Shown: positions 63,865-64,000 of the stretch, in pieces
Layout of the letters: each line of letters begins with the position of its first letter
Numbering within the stretch: the first letter of the stretch is position 1
NCBI GenBank assembly: GCA_910578805.1
Contig: CAJTRS010000002.1
Coordinates: 1 to 64,000, forward strand
Direction of reading: 5' to 3'
Length of the DNA: 64,000 nt
From: an uncultured Muribaculaceae bacterium
Lineage (GTDB): Bacteria > Bacteroidota > Bacteroidia > Bacteroidales > Muribaculaceae
Notes under the pieces: model-generated
Told to the model about the DNA's origin: nothing
Database searches by the model: none
What the model saw: the letters and a program-made list of their open reading frames with translations, nothing else
Translations under genes and position numbers: made by a program

Positions 63865-64000
63865 TCAGAAAGCGTAGCTCAGCCCGATCGACGGTGCGAA
63901 TGCGTGTACACGGTAATCGGCAGTGAATTTCTTCATATATGCCGGATTGCCCGATTCCTTCAGAAGAAGGTCCTCATAGGTGCATGACGCATTATCGATA
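63865..64000 (-). CDS. 3' end of an outer-membrane beta-barrel gene
   Basis: On the minus strand a frame enters at the window edge and ends TGA at 63867-63865. The last 44 residues end with YRVHAFAPSIGLSYAF, an aromatic-terminated strand typical of outer-membrane barrels. The start is outside the window, so the family cannot be named. Confidence 0.7.
   Translation of the reverse strand, partial: IDNASCTYEDLLLKESGNPAYMKKFTADYRVHAFAPSIGLSYAF

Noticed and set aside
1..64000. CRISPR array, prophage, rRNA or tRNA genes
   Set aside because: No regularly spaced direct repeats, phage structural genes or tRNA/rRNA-like segments were seen by eye; a tRNAscan or CRISPR search was not possible.

Overview
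The window looks like chromosome from an anaerobic gut bacterium of the order Bacteroidales, most likely near the Muribaculaceae. Signs read directly from the sequence are: promoters of the Bacteroidota type (TTTG, 19-21 bp, TAnnTTTG); start codons without Shine-Dalgarno sequences; many lipoproteins and outer-membrane beta-barrels; a fused fucokinase/GDP-fucose pyrophosphorylase; a class I iron-sulfur fumarase; a biosynthetic arginine decarboxylase; and a secreted protein with the short C-terminal tail typical of type IX-like secreted proteins in this order. The family-level guess is inference. About 54 genes are supported. I saw no rRNA, tRNA, CRISPR array or prophage.

Layout. The left edge (1-~300) is the 5' end of an IS4-type insertion sequence whose transposase reads leftwards out of the window. 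Next come two tandem GH92 alpha-mannosidases (554-5001) and a small membrane PH-domain protein. A BlaI-type repressor with an M56/BlaR1-type sensor protease carrying two TonB C-terminal domains follows (5671-7825), behind a regularly spaced operator. Then a RecD-like helicase with the tRNA methyltransferase MnmD, a peroxiredoxin with a GH5 mannanase, and the L25/peptidyl-tRNA hydrolase/S4-protein operon. After these lie a sulfatase-maturating radical SAM enzyme, an MscS channel, a small beta-barrel and phosphoglycerate mutase.

The stretch 18.7-19.24 kb has no recognised protein gene but holds two complete promoters separated by an intrinsic terminator. This is the best candidate for an undescribed small RNA or attenuator, just ahead of a secreted two-repeat protein. 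A long leftward block follows: a 57-aa membrane protein, dxs, trkA and trkH; an outer-membrane receptor with a membrane-tethered regulator; cinA, tsaD and a DUF4838 protein. Then come typA, an M48 protease, a DUF488 protein, truA, speA, an OmpA/TPR-like lipoprotein, fumarase, an EptA-like transferase with a BamA/TamA-like barrel, DUF3943 and PCMD proteins. The yicC-gmk-nadD-DUF5063-M18 operon, tsaB, fkp, an M16 protease, an NhaC antiporter, a DcaP-like porin, a LEA-like lipoprotein and a truncated beta-barrel complete the window.

Themes. Glycan use is represented by GH92 x2, GH5, DUF4838, the sulfatase activator and fkp. Envelope biology is represented by several barrels and lipoproteins, EptA and proteases. 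tRNA modification and translation are represented by MnmD, TsaD, TsaB, TruA, L25, Pth and TypA. Most genes are ordinary chromosomal genes; the novelty is mainly in regulatory DNA and in the envelope sensor systems.
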